A stretch of 64,000 nucleotides of DNA from Rhizobiales bacterium Y(2018) (GCA_005502925.1 SCPD01000002.1:868001-932000); one strand, 5' to 3'. Positions 1 through 8,759 are shown, numbered from the stretch's first letter. The notes: a model not told the origin generated them from the sequence alone. Numbers and translations are program-made.

Positions 1-1
1 C

Positions 2-160
2 GCCGAGAAAAGCCGCGAGCGCCATCAAATTGTCGAGAGCTTCCTCTGCGCCTTGGGGATCAGCCCGGAGATCGCACGCGTCGACGCCGAGGGCATCGAG
101 CATCATGTCAGCCTTGAGACTTTGAACGCGTTTCGCGACTTCCTGCGAAATCGGGAATAA
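2..160 (+). CDS. mntR: C-terminal fragment of a MntR-like metal-dependent regulator
   Basis: The open frame enters from the left edge and ends at TAA 158-160, giving the last 52 residues. The stretch [10 protein letters not shown], followed by a short helical tail, matches the end of the dimerisation domain of DtxR/MntR manganese-responsive repressors. The DNA-binding helix-turn-helix lies outside the window. In this family the protein binds Mn(II) and represses manganese uptake genes. The family call rests on this short tail only, so it is probable rather than certain. Confidence 0.68.
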   Translation, partial: AEKSRERHQIVESFLCALGISPEIARVDAEGIEHHVSLETLNAFRDFLRNRE

Positions 161-202
161 TGGCTTAGCTGGTCCGTTTCGCCTCCAGTGGAGGAGAGAC
201 AC

Positions 203-958
203 ATGACCATCGCCAAGGTGCTGAGCTTCCTGCGTAAGGGCGAGCCGGAGGCGGAAGCCGCAGATCCCGTCATCAGCTTCATCTGTGCGCCTGAGGACAA
301 GGGCGTGATCGCCGAACCCGTTCCCGCCAAGGCGAGCATGCCGGACTGGTTTCGCCGCCTGCCCGCCATCGACGGCGCCAATGTCTCGGCCACCAATAAC
401 GGGCTCACCGTGAAGCGTTGCATGCCCTTTCTCGATGCCATGACGCTGGGTTTCGTTCTGCCGCTCGCGGCGACGACGCGGCTCGAGATCAAGGATGGCG
501 GCAAGACGGTGGAGGCCGGCTGGGAATTCGACAAGGTCATGGTGAGCAACCATGCCAGCCATCAGATCGCAGGTCATCCGATGGCAGACCGGCCGCCGAT
601 GAAGTTCCACAATTATTGGACCATCATGACGCCGCCGGGATGGAGCTGCCTCTTTGTGGCGCCGCTCAACCGGCCCGCACTGCCGGTCGATATCATCGCC
701 GGCGTCGTCGATACCGACATCTATCATGCACTGATCAATTTTCCTTTTCTCGCCACCGGTGATGATGGCGTGCACACATTGGAGAAAGGAACGCCGCTCG
801 TTCAGGTCATTCCGTTCAAGCGTGCCGATGCCGCTCTGACGCCGTCATTCACCGTGCGCGCCGAGGATCACGAGGAGAGTGCGACGCGCGAACGGATACG
901 CCGCAACACGCTCGCCAGCGAAGGCTGGTACCGGAAATTCGCGCGCGCGAAGAGATAG
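203..958 (+). CDS. DUF6065-like conserved protein
   Basis: A 251-residue soluble protein with no signal peptide or membrane segment. I chose ATG 203 because GGAGGAG lies just upstream (190-196); the in-frame GTG at 188 has no such site. Features include a proline-rich N-terminal third (PDWFRRLP near residue 50), HNYWTIMTPPGWS near residue 135 and an acidic/basic C-terminus. It resembles the DUF6065 family, found in phages and bacteria, whose function is unknown to me. It follows the mntR fragment by 42 bases and is followed by a REP-like palindrome. No function is assigned. Confidence 0.6.
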   Translation: MTIAKVLSFLRKGEPEAEAADPVISFICAPEDKGVIAEPVPAKASMPDWFRRLPAIDGANVSATNNGLTVKRCMPFLDAMTLGFVLPLAATTRLEIKDGGKTVEAGWEFDKVMVSNHASHQIAGHPMADRPPMKFHNYWTIMTPPGWSCLFVAPLNRPALPVDIIAGVVDTDIYHALINFPFLATGDDGVHTLEKGTPLVQVIPFKRADAALTPSFTVRAEDHEESATRERIRRNTLASEGWYRKFARAKR

Positions 959-959
959 A

Positions 960-1004
960 GCATGATCCGGAAAAGTGCGAAGCGGTTTTCCGGAGAGATC
1001 ATGC
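960..1004. repeat. REP-like intergenic palindrome
   Basis: Nested inverted repeat: GCATGATC (960-967) pairs with GATCATGC (997-1004), and inside it CCGGAAAA pairs with TTTTCCGG (986-993). This architecture matches intergenic palindromes that are widespread in Rhizobiales. A degenerate relative lies at 17014-17062. Confidence 0.75.
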
Positions 1005-1017
1005 GCAAGCAAGAAAA

Positions 1018-1048
1018 TAAAGCGCGATGGCTAAACCATCGCGCTTTA
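1018..1048. terminator. Perfect 13-bp hairpin, terminator-like
   Basis: TAAAGCGCGATGG (1018-1030) and CCATCGCGCTTTA (1036-1048) form a perfect stem with a 5-base loop. On the minus strand the stem is followed by a T-rich tract (TTTTCTT); on the plus strand the run is weak (CTTTAAT). It could end transcription from the gene finishing at 958, though the better U-tract faces the other way. Confidence 0.55.
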
Positions 1049-1127
1049 ATGGGAATAGGGGACGGCATCGTCCGTTCATCACGCGGGTGCGCATGAGGCC
1101 GCCCGCGAACAGATGAAAGGAAGCGAT

Positions 1128-1496
1128 ATGAAACGCACAGCGATTCTCACCGGAGTCCTGGCCCTGGGTCTTGGTGCGAGCGCGGCCGATGCGCTGCCGC
1201 TCGCCAAGCCTGATTTCCCGGGCACGCAGACCGTAACCGGCAAGACCGGTCAGATCATCCTGGCGGGCAACAGCTCATCGAACTCGTCTTCGAATTCGAG
1301 CTCCAACAGCTCGTCCAATTCGTCGTCCAATTCCTCCTCGAATTCGAGTTCGAACAGCTCGTCGAATTCCTCTTCCAACTCAAGCTCGAACAGCTCCTCG
1401 AATTCGAGCTCGAACCGTTCATCCAACAGCTCGTCGAATTCCTCGGGCTATTCGAAGAACTGGTCGAGCAAGGGGTCGGTCAAGCGCAAGAACTGA
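1128..1496 (+). CDS. Secreted Asn/Ser tetrapeptide-repeat protein
   Basis: A 122-residue protein. ATG 1128 is preferred over 1113 because AAAGGAAG lies just before it. Residues 1-23 form a signal peptide (KR, then a hydrophobic stretch ending in ADA). The core is 15 consecutive NSSS-type units (residues 48-107; the last three are NRSS, NSSS, NSSG), followed by a basic tail rich in Lys/Arg. No catalytic domain is present. Low-complexity Ser/Asn tracts of this kind are usually flexible surface linkers, so it may be a small surface or matrix protein, but that is inference. It converges on the subtilase gene at 1552. Confidence 0.6.
   Translation: MKRTAILTGVLALGLGASAADALPLAKPDFPGTQTVTGKTGQIILAGNSSSNSSSNSSSNSSSNSSSNSSSNSSSNSSSNSSSNSSSNSSSNSSSNRSSNSSSNSSGYSKNWSSKGSVKRKN
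1269..1448 (+). repeat. 15 x 12-bp coding tandem repeat (NSSS units)
   Basis: Fifteen 12-base units each encode Asn-Ser-Ser-Ser or a one-residue variant. The serine codons are heavily shuffled between TCN and AGY, so the protein repeat is better conserved than the DNA. This suggests selection on the peptide rather than recent slippage. Confidence 0.85.
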
Positions 1497-1551
1497 GCCA
1501 TTGCCGATAGGCGGACGGAGAAGGGCATGGGAAACCATGTCCTTCTTCTTT

Positions 1552-2964
1552 TCAGTCACACAGTCCTTTGGGATTGAGCAGGCCCCAGCCGAAAACATCG
1601 TCGCGGCCCGGCACGCCAAGATCCTCGGCCGCCGTCGTGAGGCGGGAGAGGATATCTTCCATACGTGCTTCAGGCTGGCTCTTGCGGGCCAGCGCAATGG
1701 CCGCGGTGACGAAGGGCGCGGCGAAGGACGTGCCGGTTCGGGTGCGCGTGCCCTGGACCGAGGCGGCGATCCAGACATCGACGCCGGGTGCGGCGAGATC
1801 GATATGCGGCCCTCTGACGGCGCGCCGATAAGCGCGCTTCTGCCGGTCGACGGCCGTGACGGCGACGACTTCAGGATAAGCGGCGGGATAGACGGGTTTT
1901 GCCTTGGGACCGTCATTGCCGGCCGCCGCCACCAGCACGATACCCTCTTCCGACAGGCGCTTAACGGCGCTTTCCAATACGCTGTTGGCCGGGCCGGTGA
2001 GGCTCATATTGATGATCGCCACATCGCGGCTTTCGAGATAGTCGAGCGCCTTGACGAGGCTGTAGACATCGGAAACATCGCCCTGACCGGAGCGCTGGTG
2101 GAATGTGTCGACCGCGATCAGCTCGGCGCCCGGCAACAGGCCCGGGGAGCGGCCATCGGGATCGCCGATAAGCAAAGCGGCGATGGCGGTGCCGTGCTGT
2201 CTGCCGGAAGTGGGCAGCGTCGCGGCCGCGAGCCGTTTCACTTCGACCCGGCTGCCCGCCAGCGCGTCATGTTTTGCATTGATGGCGGTGTCGATCATGC
2301 CGATACGGATCCCGCTGCTGTTGCAGGATTGGGCATTGTCGTTCACCGGCGTCCAGCCGATCATCCGGCGCGCCAGGCACTCGCCCGCGCCGCAGGAGTC
2401 GCCGATACTGGGTCGATAATAGTGATTGAGATCGACGGCGGCCTGCGGCGCTACCGCCTGGACGCGGGTTCGCGCCTGAGCCAGCGTCACCCGTCTTGGG
2501 ATGCGCAGGCGATGGACCATCCGCCCTTCAGTGAGCGTGGCTTGCTCGAGAACGACATAGCCCTCGCGAGTCAGTCGCGCGAGAGCCGCGGGCGTGAGAT
2601 CGCGCCCGACCAGCTCGGCACGGGCGAAACGCAAGGGCACGGGAGCAGCGACCCGGCGCCGTTCGACGCGGGAAGGGCGGTTGCGGCTGTTGAAGTTGGT
2701 TCTCGTCCGCGACCTGCCGGCGCTCGGCCGGTCGTCGTCATCATCCGCCTCGTCGTCATCATCGCCGCTGCCATCATCGCCATCATCGCCGCCGTCGTCA
2801 CCACCGTCGTCGCCGCCATCGTCACCGTCATCATCCGCGAAGGCGGGCTTGACGAGGCCGAAGCCATCGGTGCCTTTGCCTAGAAGCGACGGGCCAATGG
2901 TGAAGATCGCCAGCCCGCACAGCACGGCACACAATCTTTTGATCTGCCTGGACGGCTCGTTCAT
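1552..2964 (-). CDS. Secreted subtilase (S8) serine peptidase with an Asp-rich segment
   Basis: A 470-residue protein. I chose ATG 2964 with GTGGAG just upstream over the GTG at 2976. A signal peptide with a hydrophobic core and an AFA cleavage site is followed by an Asp/Gly tract (about residues 44-78), a propeptide-like region, then the peptidase domain. The subtilase triad is visible: Asp225 (IGMIDTAIN), His257 (GRQHGTAIA) and Ser413 (GTSFAAPFV), with oxyanion Asn350 (AAAGNDG). It should cleave proteins outside the cytoplasm. The Asp-rich tract may bind calcium. The gene diverges from an ECF sigma gene, which suggests envelope-stress or extracytoplasmic control. Confidence 0.88.
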   Translation of the reverse strand: MNEPSRQIKRLCAVLCGLAIFTIGPSLLGKGTDGFGLVKPAFADDDGDDGGDDGGDDGGDDGDDGSGDDDDEADDDDDRPSAGRSRTRTNFNSRNRPSRVERRRVAAPVPLRFARAELVGRDLTPAALARLTREGYVVLEQATLTEGRMVHRLRIPRRVTLAQARTRVQAVAPQAAVDLNHYYRPSIGDSCGAGECLARRMIGWTPVNDNAQSCNSSGIRIGMIDTAINAKHDALAGSRVEVKRLAAATLPTSGRQHGTAIAALLIGDPDGRSPGLLPGAELIAVDTFHQRSGQGDVSDVYSLVKALDYLESRDVAIINMSLTGPANSVLESAVKRLSEEGIVLVAAAGNDGPKAKPVYPAAYPEVVAVTAVDRQKRAYRRAVRGPHIDLAAPGVDVWIAASVQGTRTRTGTSFAAPFVTAAIALARKSQPEARMEDILSRLTTAAEDLGVPGRDDVFGWGLLNPKGLCD

Positions 2965-3107
2965 CGCATTCTCCACTCATTGACCCTTTGACGTCTCCGG
3001 GCTTGCCTTCGCGGCAAGGTCATGCGATCCGGTCGACCGTAGGATTTATTGATAACGGACTGCTAGAGCAACTATTCCAGGTGGCAGGCAACATTTCCAG
3101 GCATTGC

Positions 3108-3656
3108 ATGGCGGGACTTCCAGACGATTTCGGCGACCGGCTCATCGCATTTCTGCCGAATCTGCGCCGTTTCGCGATCTCGCTCTGTCGCGCCCCGGAC
3201 ACGGCCGACGATCTCGTGCAACTGGCCTGCGAACGGGCCATCGCCAATGCCGCTTCCTTCGAGCCGGGCACCAGGTTCGATGCCTGGATGTTCCGCATCT
3301 TGCGCAATCTGTGGATCGACCAGCTGCGCCGTGACCGCATCGCCGGGCCCAAAGACGATATCGAACTCTATGAAGGCAAGCTCACGGGCGATGCCGGCAC
3401 AACGCCGGAACACCGGCTACTTCTCTCCGATGTCTGGGAGGCGATCGGAAAGCTGCCGGACGAGCAGCGCGAGGTGCTGCTCCTCGTTTGCGTTGAGGAA
3501 CTTTCCTACCGCGAGGCGGCCGGCATATTGGGCATTCCGATCGGCACGGTGATGAGCCGCCTGGCGCGCGCCCGGGCGGCTATTGCCGTTGCGACGGGAA
3601 TAAACGACGCCGCGGGCCGTTCATCGGCCCAGGACAAGGTTAAGATCGATGACTGA
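3108..3656 (+). CDS. ECF-type RNA polymerase sigma factor
   Basis: A 182-residue protein starting at ATG 3108. The frame is open back to 2988, but the upstream part does not look like protein of this family. Region 2 is seen in DTADDLVQLACERAI and FDAWMFRILRNLWIDQLRR; region 4 in LPDEQREVLLLVCVEELSYREAAGILGIP with the helix-turn-helix GTVMSRLARAR. ECF sigmas direct polymerase to small stress regulons and are held by a membrane anti-sigma, which is the next gene (8-base overlap). The divergent subtilase may belong to its regulon. No good Shine-Dalgarno precedes the ATG. Confidence 0.9.
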   Translation: MAGLPDDFGDRLIAFLPNLRRFAISLCRAPDTADDLVQLACERAIANAASFEPGTRFDAWMFRILRNLWIDQLRRDRIAGPKDDIELYEGKLTGDAGTTPEHRLLLSDVWEAIGKLPDEQREVLLLVCVEELSYREAAGILGIPIGTVMSRLARARAAIAVATGINDAAGRSSAQDKVKIDD

Positions 3657-4410
3657 CGATTTCAGCGACGAGGAATTGATGGCCTATGCCGACGGCGAAC
3701 TGACGCCGGAGCGGTCGGCGCGGCTCGTCGAGGCTTTGCCCGACCGGCCGGATCTCGCCCGGCGTGTCGCCTTGTTTGCACGCACGGGCGCACTGGCCGC
3801 CGATAGCGTGAAGGCGCAGACGAATGAGCCGGTTCCCGACAAGCTGAAAGCCTCCGTCGAGGCGATGATCCGCAAGGCGGCGCCGGCTTCGGCCACCGTC
3901 ACGCCCTTACATCCGCGCAAGGCCGCGCCGTCCGTGTCTCCCTTCGGCCATTGGGCCATGCCGATCGCCGCTTCGTTCCTGGCATTGTTCGCGGGGGGGC
4001 TCGGCTACTGGCTGGCCTCGGGCGGGGCGCCGGGGCAAGGCTACTACCAGGTCGCCGGCATTGCCGATCCCGAGCTGGCGGCCATCCTGTCGAAGCTTCC
4101 CTCGGGCGAGAAGGCGCGTCTCAAAGCGGGCGAGGAGGTCTCCATGACCAGCTCCTTCTATCGTGGCGATCAGGCGCTTTGCCGTGAATTCGCGATCGCC
4201 GGGCCGGAAAAGGGCGAACATCTGGCCGTGGCCTGCCGCAGCGCCGACACATGGAGCATCGATCTGGCACTGCGCACCAGCGGCGGCGGCGCCGGCGCCT
4301 ACAAGCCCGCCTCGTCGGCAGAGACACTGGATGCCTTCCTGAGTGCCCTGGGCGCCGGACCTTCGATCGAAGGCCAGGCGGAACTGGATGCGCTCGGCAA
4401 GTTGCGCTGA
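3649..4410 (+). CDS. Membrane anti-sigma factor
   Basis: A 253-residue single-pass membrane protein. The start overlaps the sigma stop by 8 bases, implying translational coupling. The N-terminal 60 residues (FSDEELMAYADGELTPERSARL) form the short anti-sigma domain typical of ChrR/RsiW-like partners, without an obvious zinc His-x3-Cys-x2-Cys motif. A membrane helix lies at about residues 100-124, followed by a periplasmic domain of about 130 residues with two cysteines (in QALCREF and AVACRS) that could sense redox or ligand. It should sequester the sigma factor until an envelope signal releases it. Confidence 0.85.
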   Translation: MTDDFSDEELMAYADGELTPERSARLVEALPDRPDLARRVALFARTGALAADSVKAQTNEPVPDKLKASVEAMIRKAAPASATVTPLHPRKAAPSVSPFGHWAMPIAASFLALFAGGLGYWLASGGAPGQGYYQVAGIADPELAAILSKLPSGEKARLKAGEEVSMTSSFYRGDQALCREFAIAGPEKGEHLAVACRSADTWSIDLALRTSGGGAGAYKPASSAETLDAFLSALGAGPSIEGQAELDALGKLR

Positions 4411-4412
4411 AA

Positions 4413-4742
4413 TCAGAGCAGATCGATCGACCAGAGCGCCGGCGACAGCAGTGCCGCGGCAACGCTGGTGAATGTCGCGACAATCCGATGCCCGCCGGGC
4501 GTCTGACGCTCGCGCGCCAGCTGCAGGAATAATGCCGCCGCGAGAAGCGCTCCCAAGACCCAGGCTGTCACGACGAGGCTCGAGCCCAGATTGAGGCTCA
4601 GGCAGTCGGCCGCAATCTCGCCGACGGTCACCGCCGCCACCCTGGCCAGCCGCAGGTCGTTAAGCGCCACTTCGGCCATCATGCGCAGTTGCGGCACCGT
4701 GGTCGGACAGATCATGGCAAGAAGGAGAGCGATGGCTTTCAT
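4413..4742 (-). CDS. Small hydrophobic membrane protein, unknown function
   Basis: A 109-residue protein with AGGAG six bases before ATG 4742, so I believe it is translated. It has a short hydrophobic N-terminus (KAIALLLAMI) and two likely membrane helices, near residues 55-78 and 87-105. No family is recognised. It converges on the anti-sigma gene (2 bases between stops) and diverges from the two-component operon at 4899. Confidence 0.55.
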   Translation of the reverse strand: MKAIALLLAMICPTTVPQLRMMAEVALNDLRLARVAAVTVGEIAADCLSLNLGSSLVVTAWVLGALLAAALFLQLARERQTPGGHRIVATFTSVAAALLSPALWSIDLL

Positions 4743-4898
4743 GATGGGCTCCTGTCGAAGTGATGAGAGCCATCACGAGGCGCCCGCCGTCCGGCGGAAA
4801 CAAGGAACGATCCTTACGAAATTGTATGTAGGGCGGAACTCGGGCCGACTCGTATAGTTCGCCACGCATTGGGGGTGATCGATGCGCAATGGTGCCGC

Positions 4899-5576
4899 AT
4901 GAAACTTCTCATCATCGAGGATGATCAGCATACGGCGGATTACATTCGCCGCGGCCTGCGCGAGCATGGTTATGAGAGCGAGCATGCTGATAATGGCCGC
5001 GACGGGTTGCTGCTCGCCGCGAGCCGGAAATACGACGCGTTGGTGATCGACCGCATGCTGCCCGGCATCGACGGTCTCAGCATCGTGAAGACGTTGCATG
5101 CGGCGGGGCCGCATCCGCCCGTCATGTTCCTGACGACCATGGACGGCATCGATGACCGGGTGGCGGGGCTCGATGCGGGCGGTGATGATTATCTCGTGAA
5201 ACCCTTCGCCTTCGCCGAGTTCCTGGCCCGGCTCGCCGCCATATTGCGGCGTCCGCCGATCGCCCCGGAACGGACCGTTCTGTCCTTCTGTGACCTCGAG
5301 ATGCGGCTGCTGACGCGTGAGGTCTATCGGGCAGGGCGCCGGATCGAGTTGCAGCCCTTGGAATTCAAGATCCTGGAATTCCTGTTGCGCAGCGATGGCC
5401 GCGTCGTCACCCGCACGATGCTGCTCGAGAAGGTCTGGGGTTTTCACTTCGACCCGCAGACCAGCGTGGTGGAAACCCATATGAGCCGGCTGCGCGCCAA
5501 GGTGGATCGGGATTTCGGCACGCCCCTGATCCGCACCTTGCGCGGGGTCGGCTATTGCCTGAGGGCGGATGCTTAG
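4899..5576 (+). CDS. OmpR-family response regulator
   Basis: A 225-residue protein. I start at ATG 4899, which gives the family-typical MKLLIIEDD; upstream TTG/GTG codons in frame are possible, with a G-rich site at 4870. The receiver domain has acidic Glu7-Asp9, phospho-acceptor Asp51 (VIDRMLP), the Thr switch in FLTT and Lys101 (DDYLVKPF). The C-terminal winged helix ends in VVETHMSRLRAKVD...LRGVGYCL. Overlap of 8 bases with the kinase marks a phosphorelay pair. Sequence style is nearest the CusR/PcoR/QseB-like group, but no metal genes adjoin, so the stimulus is unknown. Confidence 0.93.
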   Translation: MKLLIIEDDQHTADYIRRGLREHGYESEHADNGRDGLLLAASRKYDALVIDRMLPGIDGLSIVKTLHAAGPHPPVMFLTTMDGIDDRVAGLDAGGDDYLVKPFAFAEFLARLAAILRRPPIAPERTVLSFCDLEMRLLTREVYRAGRRIELQPLEFKILEFLLRSDGRVVTRTMLLEKVWGFHFDPQTSVVETHMSRLRAKVDRDFGTPLIRTLRGVGYCLRADA

Positions 5577-6939
5577 GCTGCTGCGCACCGCGAGCTTCCG
5601 TCTCGCCGCCGCCTATGCGATGGTCACGGCGACGGCCTTCCTCATTCTCTATCTGGTGACCGGCTGGATATCGGGCCATGCGCTGGACCGCCAGATCCGC
5701 GCCGGCGTCGAGGTCGAATTCGCCGATCTCGTGAACGAATACGATGATTCCGGCCCAGCCGAGCTGCTGAAGGAACTGAATGCACGCTCCAACGTCAAGG
5801 GTGAATGGTCTTTCCTCTATTATTACGGCGACCAGGCCGGCCGCAGGCTCTCCGGCAATATCGACACCATCAAGACGTTCGAGGGCTGGCGAACGGAACC
5901 GCTCGACACGGCCACGACCGGACAGGCGCCGGTGCGTAGCGACCATGAGATGATCGCCTATGGCCGCCATCTGCCGGACGGCTCATTTCTGCTGGTGGGC
6001 GATGACGGTTATGGCGCGATCGCCACCCAGCGGGCGATCAACGAGGCCTTCGCCTGGGCGTCCATGCTGGCGCTGGTCCTGTCCATTCTCGCCGGCATTG
6101 TCATCAGCCAGCGCTTTCTCAGAAGCATCGATCGCATCAACGCGACCAGCAAGGCGATCATGCGAGGACAGCTCAAGGAGCGCATCCCCGTCTACGATAC
6201 TTCCGATGAGATCGACAAGCTCGCGGCGAATCTGAACCAGATGCTCGACAGCAACCAGGCCCTGCTCGAGCTTCTCAAGCAGGTGTCGACCAATATCGCG
6301 CATGATCTGCGCACGCCGATGGCGCGCTTGCGCCAGCATCTGGAAGAAAGCGTGCTGGCCGGCCGGTCGGTCGAGGGATATCAGGCCGTCATCGGCGAGG
6401 CGATCGGCGAGATCGATTCCATTCTTGCCACCTTCTCGGCCCTGCTGCGCATCGCGCAGATCGAATCCGGCAGCCGCAAGACGGCGTTCAAGCCGGTCCA
6501 TCTTTCCGCCATGGCCGAGAGGCTGGCGGATTCCTATCGCGCCGTCGCCGAGGATGAAGGCAAGGCGCTCGGCACCACCGTGGCGCAAGGGGTCGTCTTC
6601 AAGGGCGATGAGGAGCTCTTGACCCAGATGCTGGCCAATCTGGTGGAGAATGCCATCAAGCATACGCCGGCGGGCTCCACCATCAGGCTGGAGCTGGGCG
6701 ACGGCGATCGCCTGACGGCGGTGGTGGCCGATGACGGGCCTGGCATTCCCGAAGCGGAGCGCGAGCGTGTCTTCGACCAGTTCTATCGGCTCGATCGCAG
6801 CCGCACGACGCCCGGGCAGGGGCTCGGCCTGTCTCTCGTCTCGGCCGTGGCCCAGCTTCATGACATCGAAGTGCGGCTCGAGGACAATCGGCCCGGTTTG
6901 CGCGCGGTGGTCGATTTCGGTGCTGTCGGCATCAGGTGA
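5569..6939 (+). CDS. Sensor histidine kinase partner of the OmpR-type regulator
   Basis: A 456-residue membrane kinase. A first membrane helix (about residues 10-33) and a second (about 158-180) enclose a periplasmic sensor domain of about 125 residues. A HAMP linker follows, then the dimerisation box IAHDLRTPMARLRQ with His245. The ATPase boxes are NLVENAIKHTP (N), DDGPGIP (G1), FDQFYRLDRSR (F) and GQGLGLSLV (G2). All are intact, so it should autophosphorylate and pass phosphate to the adjacent regulator. The periplasmic domain has no motif I recognise, so the ligand is open. Confidence 0.93.
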   Translation: MLRLLRTASFRLAAAYAMVTATAFLILYLVTGWISGHALDRQIRAGVEVEFADLVNEYDDSGPAELLKELNARSNVKGEWSFLYYYGDQAGRRLSGNIDTIKTFEGWRTEPLDTATTGQAPVRSDHEMIAYGRHLPDGSFLLVGDDGYGAIATQRAINEAFAWASMLALVLSILAGIVISQRFLRSIDRINATSKAIMRGQLKERIPVYDTSDEIDKLAANLNQMLDSNQALLELLKQVSTNIAHDLRTPMARLRQHLEESVLAGRSVEGYQAVIGEAIGEIDSILATFSALLRIAQIESGSRKTAFKPVHLSAMAERLADSYRAVAEDEGKALGTTVAQGVVFKGDEELLTQMLANLVENAIKHTPAGSTIRLELGDGDRLTAVVADDGPGIPEAERERVFDQFYRLDRSRTTPGQGLGLSLVSAVAQLHDIEVRLEDNRPGLRAVVDFGAVGIR

Positions 6940-6978
6940 GCGCACCGTTTTTGCGCGGTTGCGCGAATCCGGCTAGGC

Positions 6979-7548
6979 GTGAACCTCATGCAGGACGAAG
7001 TCGATATCCTTCTTGTCACCGGACCCGCGGGGGTGGGGAAATCCACCCTGTGTTGGGAGATCGGCGCAATGCTCGCCACCGCGGGGACGCCGCATGCCAT
7101 CATCGAGACGGACGAGCTCGACCGGGTCCATCCGAAGCCAAGCGCAGAAGAGCTCGAGCGGCTGAAGCCCGGGACGCGGGATGTGTCGAGCCTCAATCTG
7201 GCAGCGTTGTGGTCGACTTACCACGCGCTCGGCCATCGCCGGCTGATCATGTCCGGGGTCATGCTGCATCTTAGCTTCGACCGCCGTTGGATCCTTGCGG
7301 CTATCCCTCAGGCGCGCTTCACGGTCGTCCGCCTCGTGGCGGCGGAGGCGACGCTGCTGGCGCGGCTGGAGCAAAGAGAGATTGGTTCAGGCCTCGCCAG
7401 TCAGGCTGAGCGCACCCTGCGCCAGGCCCGCCGCATGGCGGAGGTGAAACAGGACGGTATCCTCTTTGTGCCGACGGATGGCCGTAATCCGGCGGAGTTG
7501 GCGCAATCTGTCGTCGCGGCCTGGCTGCAAAATTACTCCGCCGGCTGA
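6979..7548 (+). CDS. P-loop nucleotide kinase-like protein
   Basis: A 189-residue soluble protein with Walker A GPAGVGKST near residue 15 and a mostly helical remainder, including a basic helix (ARLEQRE...LRQARRMAE) like the lid of small kinases. It falls in the broad AAA_33/APS-kinase-like group that phosphorylates small molecules, but no substrate motif is evident. Start is GTG 6979 or ATG 6988; neither has a strong ribosome site. It follows the kinase gene by 39 bases on the same strand and ends before a strong hairpin. Confidence 0.7.
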   Translation: MNLMQDEVDILLVTGPAGVGKSTLCWEIGAMLATAGTPHAIIETDELDRVHPKPSAEELERLKPGTRDVSSLNLAALWSTYHALGHRRLIMSGVMLHLSFDRRWILAAIPQARFTVVRLVAAEATLLARLEQREIGSGLASQAERTLRQARRMAEVKQDGILFVPTDGRNPAELAQSVVAAWLQNYSAG

Positions 7549-7678
7549 AATCTTCTGCAACATTCGGGACATCTTTGGGAAAAATTCCGGTGTTAGCTTT
7601 GCCATGCCTCGTCGAAGCAACCAGCACCGCAGGTTCTTCGGCTTCCGATCATCAGGTTCCAACCGCCTGATGCAGAAA

Positions 7679-7709
7679 TCAGGCGCCCGATTCCCCGTCG
7701 GGCGCCTGA
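7679..7709. terminator. Bidirectional terminator hairpin
   Basis: TCAGGCGCCCGA (7679-7690) pairs perfectly with TCGGGCGCCTGA (7698-7709) across a 7-base loop. It lies between two convergent genes, which fits shared termination, although neither side has a long U-tract. Confidence 0.7.
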
Positions 7710-7714
7710 CATAT

Positions 7715-8506
7715 TTAAGGCAAAGCGTGGCGGATGGCCCGCTCCACCGGGGAGACACCCTCAAGCGAGAAAGCGCCCCTCGGTAGCAAGGGTGGTTGCG
7801 CCATGAAACGCGGCTGTGTTCCCTGATGCGGCTGCGCCGCATGAACCAGGAACGGATGGCAGAGATAGACTGTTCCGGCAGGTCCGGTCGCCAGCATTTC
7901 AGGCCGATGCGCGCTTTCCGCGAAGCCGGTCTCCGCCAGGTCCCTTAGTGACAGTCCCGCATCGCCTGCCGGCAGCAGTCGGCGGGCAATATCGTGGTGC
8001 GACCCGGCCCGGATTCGCGTCGGCGCATCCTTCTCGCCGACATCGGAGAACAGGAACAGCATCAGGAGGGCCCGGCCCTTCGACACGATATTGGCGCGCC
8101 AGCTCATGAAGTCGGTCGCGTCGCCGCCGGGCTCCATGAAGCTCACATCGATATGCCAGCCGGCATCGCCAGGATCGTCCGGTGAGGGGAAGCGCACCGG
8201 AAACGAGCCGAGACTGCCGCGCGGCAGCCAGCGGCCCACACCGACGAGCTGATCGAAGGCCTGGTGCAGCACTTCGGTATTGGCGGCGCGTCGGAACGGC
8301 TCCTGGGCATAATCCCACAATCGTATGACGGGCTTTGTCCAGGTTGCAGGATCGTCGGGATCGCAACCGGTGTCACGCCAGAGAATGGCGCGTCCCTCAT
8401 CCGCAAGCGCACGGGGAAAGGCCTCATCGAGTCGGACGAAACCCTGGGTGATGAAATGATCGATTTGCGCGGAATCGAGCGCGCGCGCTTTTCTGTGATC
8501 AGGCAT
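7715..8506 (-). CDS. Phytanoyl-CoA dioxygenase (PhyH) family oxygenase
   Basis: A 263-residue protein with the double-stranded beta-helix pattern of Fe(II)/2-oxoglutarate dioxygenases: metal ligands HxD in GWHIDVSF and the distal His in YLCHPFLVHAAQPH, with a C-terminal Arg (QPRFMAQ) suited to 2-oxoglutarate. The N-terminus (QIDHFITQGFVRLDEAFP) is the usual PhyH opening. Members hydroxylate very varied small molecules, so the substrate cannot be read from sequence. It is divergent from a GntR gene (8760), which may control it. Confidence 0.85.
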   Translation of the reverse strand: MPDHRKARALDSAQIDHFITQGFVRLDEAFPRALADEGRAILWRDTGCDPDDPATWTKPVIRLWDYAQEPFRRAANTEVLHQAFDQLVGVGRWLPRGSLGSFPVRFPSPDDPGDAGWHIDVSFMEPGGDATDFMSWRANIVSKGRALLMLFLFSDVGEKDAPTRIRAGSHHDIARRLLPAGDAGLSLRDLAETGFAESAHRPEMLATGPAGTVYLCHPFLVHAAQPHQGTQPRFMAQPPLLPRGAFSLEGVSPVERAIRHALP

Positions 8507-8759
8507 GATGGTCTCTCTTCATTAGCCAGCCATAAAAGCGCCGTGGTCAGCGCGCGATCGGCCGGAGACGGGTCTGGACATCGCGATGTCCGGTGCAAAC
8601 GCTCAAGCGGCGTGCAGGAAGACCGTCTGGAAATGGCGAATAGACATCATCATGACGCACCTATTTTGCATCGGGCGTCGCGATTTTCAATAGTCATTGC
8701 GCAACCCGGCGGCTGCGCATAGAAACTTTCATATATTCGACGGCGGATCCGGATCCATC

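Noticed and set aside
1269-1448. Regular 12-base repeats considered as a CRISPR array or a satellite
   Set aside because: There are no unique spacers, the repeats are in frame and encode NSSS, and there are no cas genes.
1501-2883. A 460-codon plus-strand frame opposite the subtilase
   Set aside because: The minus strand holds a complete signal peptide and S8 triad; the plus frame has no motif and ends in a low-complexity Ile/Val run caused by the Asp-rich tract.
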